DNA from: Dichomitus squalens LYAD-421 SS1
Lineage: Eukaryota > Basidiomycota > Agaricomycetes > Polyporales > Polyporaceae
DNA: 52,937 nucleotides
NCBI RefSeq assembly: GCF_000275845.1
Contig: NW_006766895.1
Coordinates: 145,903-198,839 of the forward strand
Reading direction: 5' to 3'
The notes below the pieces were generated by a model, which had not been told where the DNA came from, searched no databases, and worked only from the letters and a program-made list of their open reading frames with translations. The first letter of the stretch is position 1; each line of letters begins with the position of its first letter. Shown here piece by piece: positions 10,514 through 22,955 of the stretch. Made by a program: the position numbers and the translations under genes.

Positions 10514-11829
10514 TCAGAGGTTGGGAACAATTACAGCACGAAACTTCGCAGTGGTGAGACGATTGTAAGCTTCCTGCGCTCTGTCAAGTGGGAATGTCTC
10601 CACTATCGCCCTTATGTTCTGAGCCTGAGCGAAAGTTAAGCACACCTCAATATCCTTCGCCACTCCGGCACCCCAACCTTTGATAGCATAACGACTCGGA
10701 TGTAAAGCAACTGGGAGCATATCAATATCCCATTCGCCGTGTCATATCAAGGAGACGTTATACTCACTAGGTGGGATGACAATGGGCTCGGTTTCAAGTG
10801 TGAGCGGGAGCAGTGTGCCGTCAACTGCAAGACCGGGTAGGAGCTTCATGGCCGCGTGTATATCTGGTACCGTGCACATTATGACCTTTGCTCCGCCCAA
10901 TGCTTGCAGTGCTTGCACAGGGTCAACTTTGGAGCAGTCAATGTATTCATGCGCTCCGAGCTCGCGCGCTACTGCTTCCTTGTCGCCGCTAGAAGAGATT
11001 GCAATGACACGGAAACCCATAGCCTTCGCGATTTGTATTCCGAGGTGGCCGACACCGCTTCATGTGACAATGAGGGCCCGTACTGATTCTTTATCGGAAT
11101 GCACTCACCCCACTCCTTGAATAGCTACATATTCTAGGACTTGTGCATCCATATTTCTGAGGGAGTCTGTCGAAAGAGGCGTGTGTTAGCTCTGTTGTAA
11201 GTAGCCAGCATAGAGGATCATACTGAAGCAAGTCATTCCGGCACACATGAGAGGAGCGACCTCGGTCGGCTCCAAGTCACGAGGCACTGCAACCATGGCT
11301 TCAGATCGCAAAACGATGTATTCGGCGTAGCCTCCATCTCTCAGGATTCCTTGAAATACTAATCAGTACCTTTGGGAGGGTCATGAGCAGTGATACGGTA
11401 CCGTTGATGTCCACTTGACTACAAGTGAAATACTCTCCAATAACGCAGCGGGGACAGGTGTGACAATGTCCTCCATGCCAACCCGCTCCGACGCGCTGCC
11501 CAAGCTGCCATTTGGTTTCAGTAGCAGAAACAGCAACGACATCCCCCACAATCTCGTGGCCAGGGACTCGCGGAAACTGGATAGGCACGGGGAGCGCTGT
11601 TGTATGAAGAATTCCATCACTAACCGGAGGGAGTGCGAATTGTGAGTCAATGTGCGTAACTCAAAGCTGATGGGGCGCACGTTGCACATATTCCGCATGC
11701 GAGGACTTTGACAACTATTTCGCCTGGATTAGGATCCCTCCACTTGACAATTATCTTCTGCAAATCACCACCACGTTCCATGAACGCATATGCACTGTAC
11801 GTGTCGGGATGCGGGAGAGAGAGGGCCAT
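10514..11829 (-). CDS. Zinc-dependent alcohol dehydrogenase (MDR family)
   Basis: Six exons join in frame: 11829-11681, 11619-11402, 11349-11224, 11166-11109, 11057-10768 and 10710-10514. They total 1038 nt, giving 345 residues, the normal length for the family. The catalytic zinc region reads CGICATDG (Cys48) with PGHE at about 69-72. The four structural zinc cysteines are present at 102, 105, 108 and 116 in the usual C-x2-C-x2-C-x7-C spacing (HCHTCPRC). The NAD(P)-binding GVGGVGHLG lies near 180-188. The enzyme interconverts alcohols and aldehydes or ketones in the cytosol. Next to a polyketide synthase ending in a reductase domain, it could reduce a released aldehyde or oxidise the alcohol. 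The chosen Met starts MALSLPHPDTYSAYAF. An in-frame Met five codons upstream (MDQLS) is possible. Confidence 0.92.
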
Positions 11830-14826
11830 TGATAGCTGATCCATTGACCGAACTGCAAAGTAAGCACGTGCACAATGACGGAAGCGAGTCGTCGGGCAGG
11901 GGGACCTTTCTGAGGAACACAATGATTGCTTTCAATTTTTGTACTGGCTTTGTAGCCTAATATTCGACTTCTGGCGTGCTCTGCGAGGTGTCGCAAGTTC
12001 TAGAATATGCCCCAGTCGTACTTCTACCCATGTAGAGCTTGTCTATCATTCACAATCAGGTCCACAGTAGGTGCGATCATATCCCGCTCAAACCCATCGT
12101 AGCTTCGCCACTTCGAAAGGTTCGTGATCTGATTGAAACCTTACCGGACTTTCGCGCTGTTCCCGGAACACGTTCCCTTATCACATCTGGAAACGTTACG
12201 ATCGGCCTGAGTCATAGGCCTAAGGACCAGACTTTCTGATTCGACACGGTGCTGTCTACTTCAAACAAACCCTGGGAGATGGAAGTAGACCCACGCGGTG
12301 TCGACGCATCTGCTTCCTGAAGAAAGGTACGTCTCCGATATGAGACACATGTGGTAAGATTAGTAATTACCCGGGTAGGACTGTGAAGTAGGACACTTGG
12401 GCCCACCGTCCTAGGCGATTAATCGTCCTGCTCAATCTGTTCCCGGCCCGGCTCCGTATGATGCTTTATATAGAGAAAGGCGCTACTCAGGTCAAGGTTA
12501 CAATGATCAGCATACGCAGGTCACATGCTCGACAAGTGCATGTACCGATATTGCCGCCGCCGAGAAGTGGGGACAGCGGACGCTATGTACATCTGTGATA
12601 GTGCATCAGACAGTAGAATCCGTAGCTTTCGAACTGTCAGAACACGACGTACCTCGTGGATGTTATTTGATGTAAGATATACGCAAGAAGCGTCCCAGAA
12701 GAACTTACGTACTCACCATACGAAGATGCCAACAGCAGTGGATGGACGGGTCTCAGATCTGCAGAGTGACCAATTAATAGCGAGTTTCATGATCGGTCAC
12801 AAGGCGTGTTCCTCGGTAAAACTCATGACATCAACAGGTCAACAGGCTGCGTCCTCGACCCATTGCGCTACTCATGTGTTTCTAGGGACACTGCCGTAAG
12901 TAATCTCTCACCAATATATGATAACTTGAGGGTCCTCGTGCACTTGCTCCGTCTTTGTCACTTCGTGGAATTGAAGGATGTCATCGTGGTTGCGGGAATC
13001 GTGATGAAACTCAGGAATAATCAAGGAAACAACTACTCGTCTGTTCAGCACGAGCATGCTTAAAGTTATGCCAGGTGCCTGACTCCGAATATGGCTGCAT
13101 TAGGACATGCTCAACAATAGAACCAAATGGAGTCCTGAGGGTACAAGTATCTCTGGGAAGTATTTCGTCAATTATGAAGAAGCGCGTGAGGCTGGGAGAA
13201 TGCTCATCCCCCGGCTTTGATGCCAATCTCTCACTTCCTCTGAATTTGGAGCTTCAATCAGGAGTCGCAGTCTTTCCCCAGGCAAACTACAGTCTAGACT
13301 TGAACGATTCATTTGTGATAAAAGTACGGATTCGAGTTGATCATGTGAAGAGTTCTCGGTATGAACCGTGGCGGGTCCAATGAAGGAGAAGGGGTACAAG
13401 GAGAGACGTGGACCTGGATATTCTCAGGTTGCCGAGGTCGAAGGCGGCAAAAAAGACGGAGACAAGGGCGGTGAGAGGGATCCATGTGAAGCCTCAGGCC
13501 TCAGGACAAGGAGCACTGCAAGAGCTTGATCCTCATTTCTAAGGCCTGGTGATATGGAGGAATGTTGCGTCAGCGCATTTACATAATTTGCACCGGGGTT
13601 GGCTCCCTGAGTTCGTTCAAGGCTTCAAGCGATGGCCCACGAAGAGCGCTAAACGTGGGCCTAACGGCCACTCGGCAATATCCGAGAACTGTACAGCTGG
13701 AGATCGGCAGCCACTGCGGCAGGACTCCGCGACGCCGACGCGTACAACGGCACCGATAGGGACAAGACCAACGCCCAAATGGTGAGTACAATGTTGCTCG
13801 TCTCGCTTGCTCATTCGCTCACTCGCTCGTTAGTTGATCGTGGTCCACATGTCGTGGCTCATGGGACATTGCGGTTCGCGCCTCAGTCTTCACTTGCCCT
13901 TCTTTTCCTATCCTTCTACGCCCGGACGCCCGGCCGATTCCTCTAGCAGCGAGTTCAAAGAAGAATGCGTCGCGAGTCCCTAGCGGCAAGACCAAGACCA
14001 ATTTTTAGATCCGGTGCTCCCGCTACCTCTATACAGTCTCGCTCAATGACCCTGAGAAGGCAGAGAAGCTCCAGTAGAGCTTGCCTCCTGGTACGTCCTC
14101 TCCCTGCCTATCTCCACCGCTTCGTTGGCTCAAACGCGTATCGCTTCCTGCGTAGATCTCCATGCTGAATAGATCACGGACACGCCCCAAGAGAAGTAAA
14201 CAGCGCTCACCAGTCGCGGTCGTTTGACTTGCTCTGCTTTGTTGCTGTCCTTCAATCACGGGTCATCATGCATCACTTTACGGGATTGTATGCTTCACCA
14301 AGATGGCTTCTTATGCATACATGCTACCTCGCCACTATGGGTGATCCTTCTTCCAGTCTATCGCAGATATATTCATTTGAACGACCTACTCATGCGGCAC
14401 TGACGTGGGTCCTGTGACGTCTCGCGTGCACAAGGTGGTCAGAGACTGCAACCATGTATTGATCATCGTTTGGGCTCCGCAAGATCGTTCTTAGCATTGG
14501 TTGACGTCGTTTACTCGTGTACATGATGACTTGTAAGTTTCCACCGCTGTTCTCAGCACCAGTATCTGAGTTACCTGCGTTGCAGAGACGTTCTGCACTC
14601 GATTGCAAGGGTGTGCATCCCTGAATTCTGCTTGCTGGATACAACATCAACACGAACGACGTCGGTGCTACATGCCAACCTCACTCTACTCTAGTTCATG
14701 CTTGTGTCGTTTCGCCCTCAATGTCTTCAATGAAGCGCCCGAGTTACAGTAGAGGAAAACCTCGCGCACGAAACATATCTCGTCATCCTTCACTGTTGTC
14801 GCGCCTTACATATCTCCTTCCTACAT
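11830..14826. other. Long intergenic region, no gene recognised
   Basis: About 3 kb between the alcohol dehydrogenase start and the acyltransferase stop. Frames such as 12525-12899 (+), 13075-13383 (+), 13172-13399 (-) and 13549-13785 (+) are open for 75-125 codons. None shows a family motif, and they cannot be linked by plausible introns into a longer protein. The first few hundred bases probably include the alcohol dehydrogenase promoter. A small, rapidly evolving or lineage-specific gene cannot be excluded. Confidence 0.4.
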
Positions 14827-16453
14827 CTATACTATCAGAAGCATCTGCTGCACGATCTTGTTCAAGTACGCTTGAGGAGTTGCTTCCTCCCAGACGTCTG
14901 CCGCCTGTGGTATCGCCCTTGTGAGTACACTACGTTCGCTATCGTACCCGATATTGACTCACCTGAATCTGTATCGAGAACCTGGAGTTCATGGACCATA
15001 CGTGTACGTTCCTAGCGTTGCCGGTTTAAGTTCATGGTCCCTCAAAATCCATGCAGAATACTCACGGTATCTCGGGAATCAGCCTATGCCCGAAATGCAG
15101 CTTGTCCACGCGGAAAACAGGCGGACCACCTGCACCGCAATCTTCCACAATCCGCGGCCAGGTATTCGGTAAGTAGTTCTCAACCCTTCCCAGGTTCGTC
15201 ACGATACCGCATGCGGGCCGCCCAAACGCATCTACATCGAGAAGCGGGGCGATGCGCATGTGCTCCGCGGTGAACTGAAGGATACATGGGTTCGCGAGGT
15301 ACTCATCGTAGTGGGCCTTGGACTGCGCAAGAGCAGAGAGCAGACGCTCTTTAGGGGTGAGGTCGGCGAGACCCGCGAGAGAGATGCTAATGGGCACCAT
15401 GGCCAGGGACGAGACAAGGTGTGTCTTGCTGTCTCTATACGGGGGAGACATTCTTCCGTGAAGAGAGATCCTGACAAGAAGTGCGAATGTTAGAGCATGC
15501 AACGACTTGGAACAGAACGAGCGTACATGCCCGCCATGAAGGTCACATGGGCAGATTCGCTCTGGTCCTCTGGCACGGGCTTGAGGTCATAGAGGGCTAA
15601 AGCTGTCGCGGCCTCTACGAGGTGGCCGAATCCGAACCCCGCACGCTTGAGTGCTTGGACGACACTCGCCGTCTCTGCTTCTGTGAGCTCGATCAAGGCT
15701 CTCTGCACCTTGCCCGTGCCCACGTCCGTATTCGGTCTACGCATGAGGTGGTGTGCAGCCTTCGAGGCGATCACTGTCGAGCTATCAAGAAGACTGTCAA
15801 TGCGGACGACGTACTGACAGGTTTGCGTGCATCCCAGCTGCCTTGGCGAAGAGTGCGTTTCCAACCGTCTCCCATTCTTTGCTTCGCCCTCCGGTCACGG
15901 TCACAGGGCCGGTCGGGAGGTTCTTGTGTTCTGTTCCCCATGGGAGGTCAGCGAGAGCGATGTCTTGTGGGCTGGACATGAACTCGAGCAACGTGGAGAA
16001 TGCTTGCATGTTCGGTTTTGCATCGAGCATGGCGTGTGGTCCGTGGAAGAAGATGGCGAAAACGTTCACCAGGCTGCTCGGTCGGAATACATACACGCGA
16101 AGGTGCTGAGCGGTGCCGTCGGAGAGAATGTAAGGAAGACGTGTGATGTTTATGCGCTGAATGAAGGAGGAAGGGTCGATGACCTCATCGAGCATGACGA
16201 CCGTCTCTTCCGCCCAGCTGTAGGCTTCGTCGTGATTGGCTAGAGGCGTATAAATCCAGGAGCGGAGCTTGGGGTGGTGGATGCCAAACCGAGGCGTCGC
16301 AGCCATGATCGGACACACAAAACTGGAATGTATAAGTGCGACGGACGGTTGGGCGCAAAGTATTCGCAGTACGTACCGCCAGCGTATCACAGCCTCTTTG
16401 GCAAGTGCGAGTAGCTCTTCGCCAGAGAATGCAGTGCTAAACGTAATCCCCAT
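14827..16453 (-). CDS. Condensation-fold acyltransferase
   Basis: Six exons are well supported: 16453-16377, 16322-15815, 15759-15527, 15470-15066, 15011-14963 and 14904-14827. They total 1350 nt, giving 449 residues from the Met at 16453. The frame resembles the chloramphenicol-acetyltransferase-like/condensation superfamily of fungal alcohol O-acyltransferases. It has the active-site HxxxD in GPHAMLDA (His122, Asp126) and conserved stretches SWIYTPLA, DLPWGTE, HLVEAATALA and IVTNLGRVENYL. It ends QAADVWEEATPQAYLNKIVQ. Such enzymes transfer an acyl group from CoA or a carrier protein to a hydroxyl or amine. Conserved family sequence normally precedes MGITFSTAF, and an open stretch reads upstream to about 16550 (RLFVEVC just before the Met). 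At least one 5' exon is therefore probably missing from this model. It lies between the alcohol dehydrogenase and the adenylation enzyme, all on one strand, consistent with joining an activated acid to the polyketide. Confidence 0.85.
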
Positions 16454-17411
16454 GCATACTTCTACGAATCTGGAAGTGCCCAGGATACGGGGTGAATATC
16501 TCTGTGTTCACAATCTCTCTAAGGCGAGGCGTACCCATCTACGAGGTTGTGCAGCTGGTCAAAGACTAACTCCGACCCTAAAAGAGGCCTGAAGTACGCA
16601 ATTCGGCGTCAGCTCACGGGGTCGAAGCGTATTGCATGAGCTACCTCGTATAAGCGGTTTTACCAATAGGTTCCTGGGAGGGGAGAACATATTCCTCCCA
16701 AGAAGGCTCCAAAATGTTTCCTTGACCTGTTTGGGCCATGCGTCTTTGATAGCGTGGTGGGGAGGGGCGAGAGCACGACGACCGAACCTACCTACCTTAT
16801 GAGCAAATCTTATCTACTTAGCGGCATCCGATGTCCGGGTACGCTGCACATGCAGATGTTGATGTTGTTGCGCATGAAGTAGGCCTGGAAGACACGTTGG
16901 ATCGGTCGGGTGATAGATGGACGTTGATGACTATCGTTGGGTTCGGAATTGCACCAGCCCGTTTAGGCAACACACGGCAGAAGATATGGAGATTCCTCTT
17001 CTCGACGTGATGGTTGTTACAACATGACCATCTCCATAAATATATGTGCCGAGAAGTGGGGGAGGAAATACTGCGGCGAATGCGGGAAACCTACCCCTTA
17101 ATCTATGCGACTTCCATGTCTGGAAGCAAAACACTGGCCTGGCATACGCCGTCCTCTGCTACACCTTCCAGATTTCGAGAATCACTTCCAACACAGAATG
17201 AGATATGATCGTGGTTTGGAGGTAGGCACAGTGCGCTACTTCCGTTTAGGGATTTATCCCTAATCCGACACATTTCCTTGTATGGCCATGATCCTTATCG
17301 TATGATGCATTCTTGAGAATCACCCGCACCAATCGTCGCCCTGACACATCGTAGGTTTGTCCGAATCATCGTGGCCAAGACCGACAAGCCAACCACCCAA
17401 TGTAGACTATC
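16454..17411. other. Intergenic, includes possible 5' exon of acyltransferase
   Basis: Between the acyltransferase and ligase genes. The first 100 bp probably contain a 5' exon of the acyltransferase: an in-frame stretch reading WVRLALERLFVEVC if a 42-nt intron (about 16513-16472) is removed. The rest shows no gene. Confidence 0.4.
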
Positions 17412-19599
17412 TCAGTGTGTACCAGGGCTCGCCGCAATCTCCTGCAGCCTCCGCTTGTCAAGCTTTCCGTTGCTACACGGTAAGATCTGTAAGCGATGTC
17501 CATATGGCATCCACTCACTTCAGGCCGACCCACCTAGTCAAAGGGAGCGTATCCAACGCGATGTATTTTGACGGCACTGCATAACATGGCTGGATCGCCA
17601 TCGTTGCCTCTAGTACCGCCGCTGCAGAGACAGAGCTGGGGGCGTAAAATCCGTGCAGCTCGCCGTCTATGAGGAGCGCACACGCAGACATGATCCCTGC
17701 ACATGAGCGCATCGCCGCGCTAACACCGTCTAGCTCGACCCGGAAGCCCTACCCGCCCCAGAATTCACAATCAGTACTCGCTGCGTTAGATTTGGAGGGG
17801 TCACGAGCGTGCCTACCTTGACCTTGACCTGCTCATCAACGCGCCCGAGATGATCGAACTTCCCGTCTACGCGCAGTCGACCGAGGTCTCCAGTGTTGTA
17901 CATCATTCCTCTGAAGTCGTAGGTGTAGGTTGTGAGTGCATCCGAATAAGTGCGGAAGCCCAAGGGATGAGCACACGTACCCATCTGCTCTGAATGGGTC
18001 ACGCCTATACTTCATCTTTGTGAGCTCAGGAAGGTTGAGGTAGCCGAGACTGACTCCCAACCCGCCTGCCCACATTATGCCGACCTCTCCGCGAGGCAGA
18101 GGGTGCAGCTCTTCGTCCAAGACGTACACTGAGTTGTTAGGGGTCGATCGTCCGATCGTCACGTCCGAGCCGTGATGGTAGAGATCCATTGTATTCACGA
18201 TGGTAGTCTGCAAGTCGAGCCGAGATGGGTATTAGAAACATGTCAGAGTGGAAGCATTACTGTTGTATAGCACAACGCCCCCGGAAAGTTTGGAATGAAC
18301 ACAGACCTCTGTGGGGCCACAGCAATTCCAGAACTTCACACGATGTCCCCATCGCTCCACAAGGGCCTTGGAACACGGCTCGCCTGCGGTCGCCACGACC
18401 CTCACGTTCACGTAGTCCTTCGGGTCGTGCGGTTCCAGTATCGACGGCGTACAGATGAGTACGTCGACAGTCTTCATCACCTTGATCCAGTCTGCACGTC
18501 GGAGGCCACGGAGGTAAAGACTCCCGCCATTCAAGATGCAGCCAAAGATCTCCCAGGCGCACATGTCGAAAGCGACGTTCAGCAGCTGCGCCACCTTTGT
18601 TCCGGGGGTGATACCCAGGTTCCCTGGAGCCTGGCACACCACTTGGCCTATGTCAGACCTTGTTGAACATTGTCTAAAGTAGTACGTACGATTCACGACA
18701 TTCGAGTGACTTACGACCACACCCTTGGGGCGCCCAGTTGTGCCTATCAAAATTCACATTAGCGACAACGCTGGGTAGCACTCTACATAGTTAGTAGCAC
18801 CTGAAGTGAAGATTATATATGCAGGATCCTCGGGTCGTGCATCGTCGAACCTCGTTTCAGGTCCCATATGCTCGTCCGCGTCTAAGAGGTCTTCAATGCA
18901 GTACCACTTCCCCTCCACGCTCCCGGAACGTGCGGCATGCGCCTTGGAAACTAGAATAACTGCTGGTCGAGCGTCGTTCACGACATCTCGAAGCACGCTT
19001 TGCGGGACAAGGGTCCCATCCAGCGGGATGTACGCCGCCCCAAGTCGAAGCACCGCGAACAGGGATACAAGATGCTCCAGCGACCTCTCTAGCACCAGGC
19101 AGACGTGGCTGCCACGGCACACGCCTCGGTCCTTGAGTTGTCGCGCGAGGCGAACGGAGCGCGCGTGGAGGTCGGCATATGTCAGTTGACGGTCGAGGAT
19201 ATCCTGAGCAGCGAGGGCAGTAGGCGATGCGGATGCATGAGCGTCGAGGAAGTCGCAGATGGTCCGTGTGATGCATGGAGTCGTGATGCCATGTTCTATG
19301 GAAAGGGCAACAGGTGTAGATTCCCCGCTCATGAAAGGGTCTTCAGATGCAGGTGAAGCACCAGTTTCCGATTCTTCGGCGGGATCGATGAGTGATTCCA
19401 ACGACGATTTTTGACAGAAGGATGTGAGAGATTGGCATAAGCGGTCGTAAGCATGCTGTATGACGAGGATAGGGAGGAACGTCAGCCAGCAGAATGTACA
19501 GATGAGCTCGAGGCCTGAGCGGAGACGACGGACGAGAGGCATCTCTGGACGGTAAACGAGGGCAGTCACCTGGTGGCAAACACGAAGAATAAGTTGCAT
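17412..19599 (-). CDS. Stand-alone adenylation (AMP-forming) enzyme, NRPS-like
   Basis: Seven exons join in frame: 19599-18801, 18743-18690, 18647-18307, 18207-17981, 17910-17817, 17748-17534 and 17472-17412. They total 1791 nt, giving 596 residues. The N-terminus has a predicted membrane helix (about residues 29-50, LELICTFCWLTFLPILVI). A full A domain follows: YIIFTSGTTGRPKG (A3), NCCGPTE (A5), YNTGDLGRLR (A7), [17 protein letters not shown] (A8) and NGKLDKRR (A10, catalytic lysine region). There is no carrier, condensation or thioesterase domain. It should form an acyl- or aminoacyl-AMP, with transfer to CoA or another carrier unproven. Together with the neighbouring acyltransferase it could supply an activated acid. 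Compared with the two broken paralogues in this window, a 2-nt deletion near the 3' end makes it stop a few residues early (SPGTH), after the essential motifs. It is the only intact copy of three. Confidence 0.9.
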
Positions 19600-20785
19600 T
19601 GGCGAGCTATGCTGCAGCTGACAGAGAGACTACACAACTTGCCTTCAAGATTGACAACACATTTGTACGCTAAGAACGGGATTGAGACCGGCATGTATGA
19701 TTGCCATCGCGGATGTATGTCAATTGAATGAAAGCGTGACGATTGCGTGCAAACACTGAGCGAATTGGAAGAAGTGTGATGTCAGGGGAATTACATTCTT
19801 GCAATTGCAAGACGGAGACTTACAACACCCAAACGGCAAGGAGACTCGGGTACGGCTCGCATGAACCCGTTCTAGAAGCAGTTTAGCGATGTCAAGTCGA
19901 CTCGATGGTCAAACTGAGGTTTCTTCTGAGGATTGGATCACGGACTTCTAGGCAGATGTGTGATGCAACACTTGGGCGCGAGGCGAAGAGGGGCATACCG
20001 AAGACCGTCAGAGGCGAAGCCATGGAACGGCGCTTAGAGCGACTGAAGTTGGCAAACAGATGATGGATCGGAGGCCATCTATGGCAGCCGCCCACCACAG
20101 ACATCTGCCATAATTAAACAATGTTTGTCCGCAAAGCCCGCATCTTGACCAACAGCTTACCTCCCGCATTCTTTGATCATCGGCGTGTCCGGGCCGAGCA
20201 GAATTTTAGGCCCCCGTGCAGTGTGAGCTCTTCACCCGAGTATTACATAAGCTCAGGTCTTCACCACAACGTTGTGAGCTTCCTGTACATCGAAGCTCCG
20301 AATGCGAAAGCAGGGTCCCCGTCTGCGACCTATCACCGCTGGCCTTGTCAGGTAAGCACTCGCCCCATCATGTTATGCAGGAACTGGAACCGCGAGTCCC
20401 GTATTGCGTTGGTTGTCGAAGCTTGGGTTGATTGTGGCCCCTCAAGTGAACCGCTCGTAGTTCGGCTTTGCAGCTGCTGCCGGGATCAGGCATCAAAGCT
20501 TCTCAAGGTGACTCAAGGTAACTGCATTCTATGCATAGGGTTCTTGTTACTCCCGCTCATTCCCCATGCTGCCCGCGTTGCGTTCCTGACAACTCTCCGT
20601 CTTCGATAGATCCTAGTTATCCCCGAAACTCTGCATCTCGGGCAGTGCTCGCTTCCTTCAAGCCTCGTGGCGAAATCGTGCCCAATACACCTCATCTCAA
20701 GCTTCATCCACTCCCCTCTTAGCTGCTGCACCTCTCTCGCCTTCCGTCGTGAGGGGAAGTCACCAGTCTCCTCGTCGTCACTATC
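19600..20785. promoter_or_regulatory. Divergent promoter region, ligase and hydrolase
   Basis: About 1.2 kb separates the divergently transcribed adenylation enzyme (-) and alpha/beta hydrolase (+), so both promoters must lie here. The frames at 19892-20104 (-) and 20121-20609 (+) resemble no known family. No TATA box or operator was confidently assigned. Confidence 0.45.
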
Positions 20786-22099
20786 ATGCCCTTCGCATTC
20801 CGGAAACAGCCCTTGCGGCTATTCTATACCATAGGCTTCGCATTCTACCTGCTCGCGGCTCTTCCAGCATGGCTCGTCGCCTACGCCGTTCCGACCTTTC
20901 GTCCCAGGCGCCACTGGTCTCTCACGCGCTGTCTCATGGTCAACATCGTCCGCAGCGTCATCGGCAGTTGGTACCAGACCTCCCTCCCTTCCCCCACTCC
21001 GCTCGACGTCCTCGCAAAGGACGCAAAGAAAACCGGTTTCGTATGGGTTAAGGAGACCCCTGAACTCATTGTCGGCGAAATCCTCGAACTCGCAGAGAAG
21101 AATGGCGTTCAAGCGGTCCGGAGGGGTGGCTTCTGGTATGGCCCCCGTGGCCCGGACGGCGAACCTGGTCAGCGCGCTTCGCCTGACGAGCGCGTAGTGT
21201 ATCACGTACATGGTCAGTCTCACAATTTTCACTTCCAGGAAATGCGCTAACCTACCACCCAACGTCTAGGCGGCGCCCACGTAGTAAGTCCCTGATTACC
21301 TTTAAAATCTGACTGCGGCTACTGACTCTTGCGCGTCCAGTCTGGCTCTGCGCACCCTAAAGACGTTACTGGGCCGCTCTATGAAGGATATCTCAAGCAC
21401 CTCAACGTCCGGATCTTCGCGATCGAGTATCGTCTGTCCTCTACAGCACCCTTCGAGGCAGCTAACCCCTTCCCCGCCTCCCTAATCGACGCCGTTGCCG
21501 GCTATCGGTACCTCGTCGAGGACGTTGGCTTCCATCCGAGCAAGATCATTCTTTCCGGAGATTCCGCGGGGGGCGGAATCGCGCTCAACCTCGCCCGGTA
21601 CCTCGTCTCCGCCCAGCTCTCCTCCCTCTCCCTCCCCGCAGGACTCCTCCTTCTTTCCCCCACTATGGATTGGGCATGCACGCACCGGGGTCCCCAGTCC
21701 GCCAGAGTCAGAAATGCATCCTCGGACTATCCCCAGCCCTTCATTGATTCCGGCTACACCATGCGCGCCCTAGTTGGCTCCCTCCCTCCCGAGTTCGCCC
21801 GAAGCTCTTGGATCTCCCCAGGTGCTGTGGTGAGCTCGGATTCCAAGCTCGACCACGATCATAAGACCGGGCTCTTTTCTGGGCTTCCACCCACTTTCAT
21901 GGCGGCCGGTAACGCCGAGTACACACTCGACGGGATGATCACAGCGCGCGAGCGCCTTGAAAGAGATATAGGAAAGGATCGGGTGACGTGGGTGGAAGTC
22001 CCCGACGCTGCGCACGATCTGCTCATTATGGCGTGGCATGAGCCTGAGCGGACGGAAGTGCTGAAGGAGATTGCGGCGTGGGCTCAAACGGTCTGGTAG
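20786..22099 (+). CDS. Alpha/beta hydrolase, HSL/arylesterase-like, membrane-anchored
   Basis: Three exons join in frame: 20786-21212, a 14-nt micro-exon 21270-21283, and 21341-22099. They total 1200 nt, giving 399 residues. An N-terminal hydrophobic segment (about residues 10-37, LRLFYTIGFAFYLLAALPAW) suggests an ER membrane anchor. The oxyanion-hole HGG motif is created by splicing (VYHVHGGAHVSGS, about 138-150). The nucleophile elbow is GDSAGGG (Ser about 222). The acid/histidine pair is likely in NAEYTLDGM and PDAAHDLLIM (His about 376). This is the arrangement of the hormone-sensitive-lipase branch of esterases. It would hydrolyse an ester or lactone. In the cluster it could remove or rearrange an acyl group, but it could also be an unrelated housekeeping esterase. 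Confidence 0.92.
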
Positions 22100-22955
22100 A
22101 GAGTATTTCGATGATCGTGGGTACAAGCTTCCATATGGTGTAGTTCACGTTTAGTTCTTTCATTGTGCATGGGATATTAGTTGGAGTAGTTAGCTATCGT
22201 CGAGAATATGATGTCGAGACCAATTCAGATGCAGACTTGGCGAAAGCAATCGCAACGTTTTGGAGAGCAGATCCACGAATATCAACGTCGTAGGTATCTG
22301 TAGTCTAGAACTATCTCATGCAGGCAGGCTTTTCATCATGAGTTGGTTTGGACTTGGCTGAGGACTTTTGAATCGAGCCTCAACCCGATGCCGTGTGTCA
22401 GCCCAAACGGCTACTCGAAGTCAAGGCGTCTAGATGTCGTTTCAATTCTGATCATAAGGCAGACGTGGAGAGCCGCCTTATTCTATGGCAGGGATGAAGC
22501 ATATCGGAGGACTTTAGTTACTTGAGCTACTGATCGGATATCAACATGAAGGGTGGTGAGTGCGCAAGGTATCTGTCGGTAGTAACTCAGCTAGCACGCG
22601 ACCGACCAAAGCAAGCGTTATGTCCAGGACTTGTGCAGGAAGTGCATGGGGTACGAGGAATCGTCGATAGAGCCATAAGTGAGCTAGATATCTCTGAAGT
22701 AGTCACGGCGATTGCTAAGAATATACTGGTGTAGATGAATGCGTCGAGGGATGAGGGGAGCGTCGCACCCAGACCGCAGGAAGGCAGGATGAAGATAGCC
22801 CTATTGGAATGTGCGCATTATACGGGTCATTTCATCTCAGGAACAGGATTGCATACTCCAGATAGGCGATACATTGTCACAAACTACAAAGACGCAAGTA
22901 ATTTACATCGCCATTCAAAACTATAGTCCCTCCTTATGGTACATAATGACAGAAT
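22100..22955. other. Convergent 3' flanks, no gene recognised
   Basis: Lies between the stop codons of the hydrolase (+) and the membrane protein (-). Short plus-strand frames between 22343 and 22926 are not supported by motifs or splicing. It presumably holds the two 3' untranslated regions. Confidence 0.5.

Noticed and set aside
12525..12899. 124-codon plus-strand frame between the dehydrogenase and acyltransferase
   Set aside because: No family resemblance. Neighbouring frames cannot be joined by plausible introns into a domain.
15527..15864. Apparent frameshift in the acyltransferase between KAAGMHANLS and RRPNTDVGTGK
   Set aside because: A canonical 55-nt intron (15814-15760, GTACGT...AAG) restores the frame and the expected family sequence.
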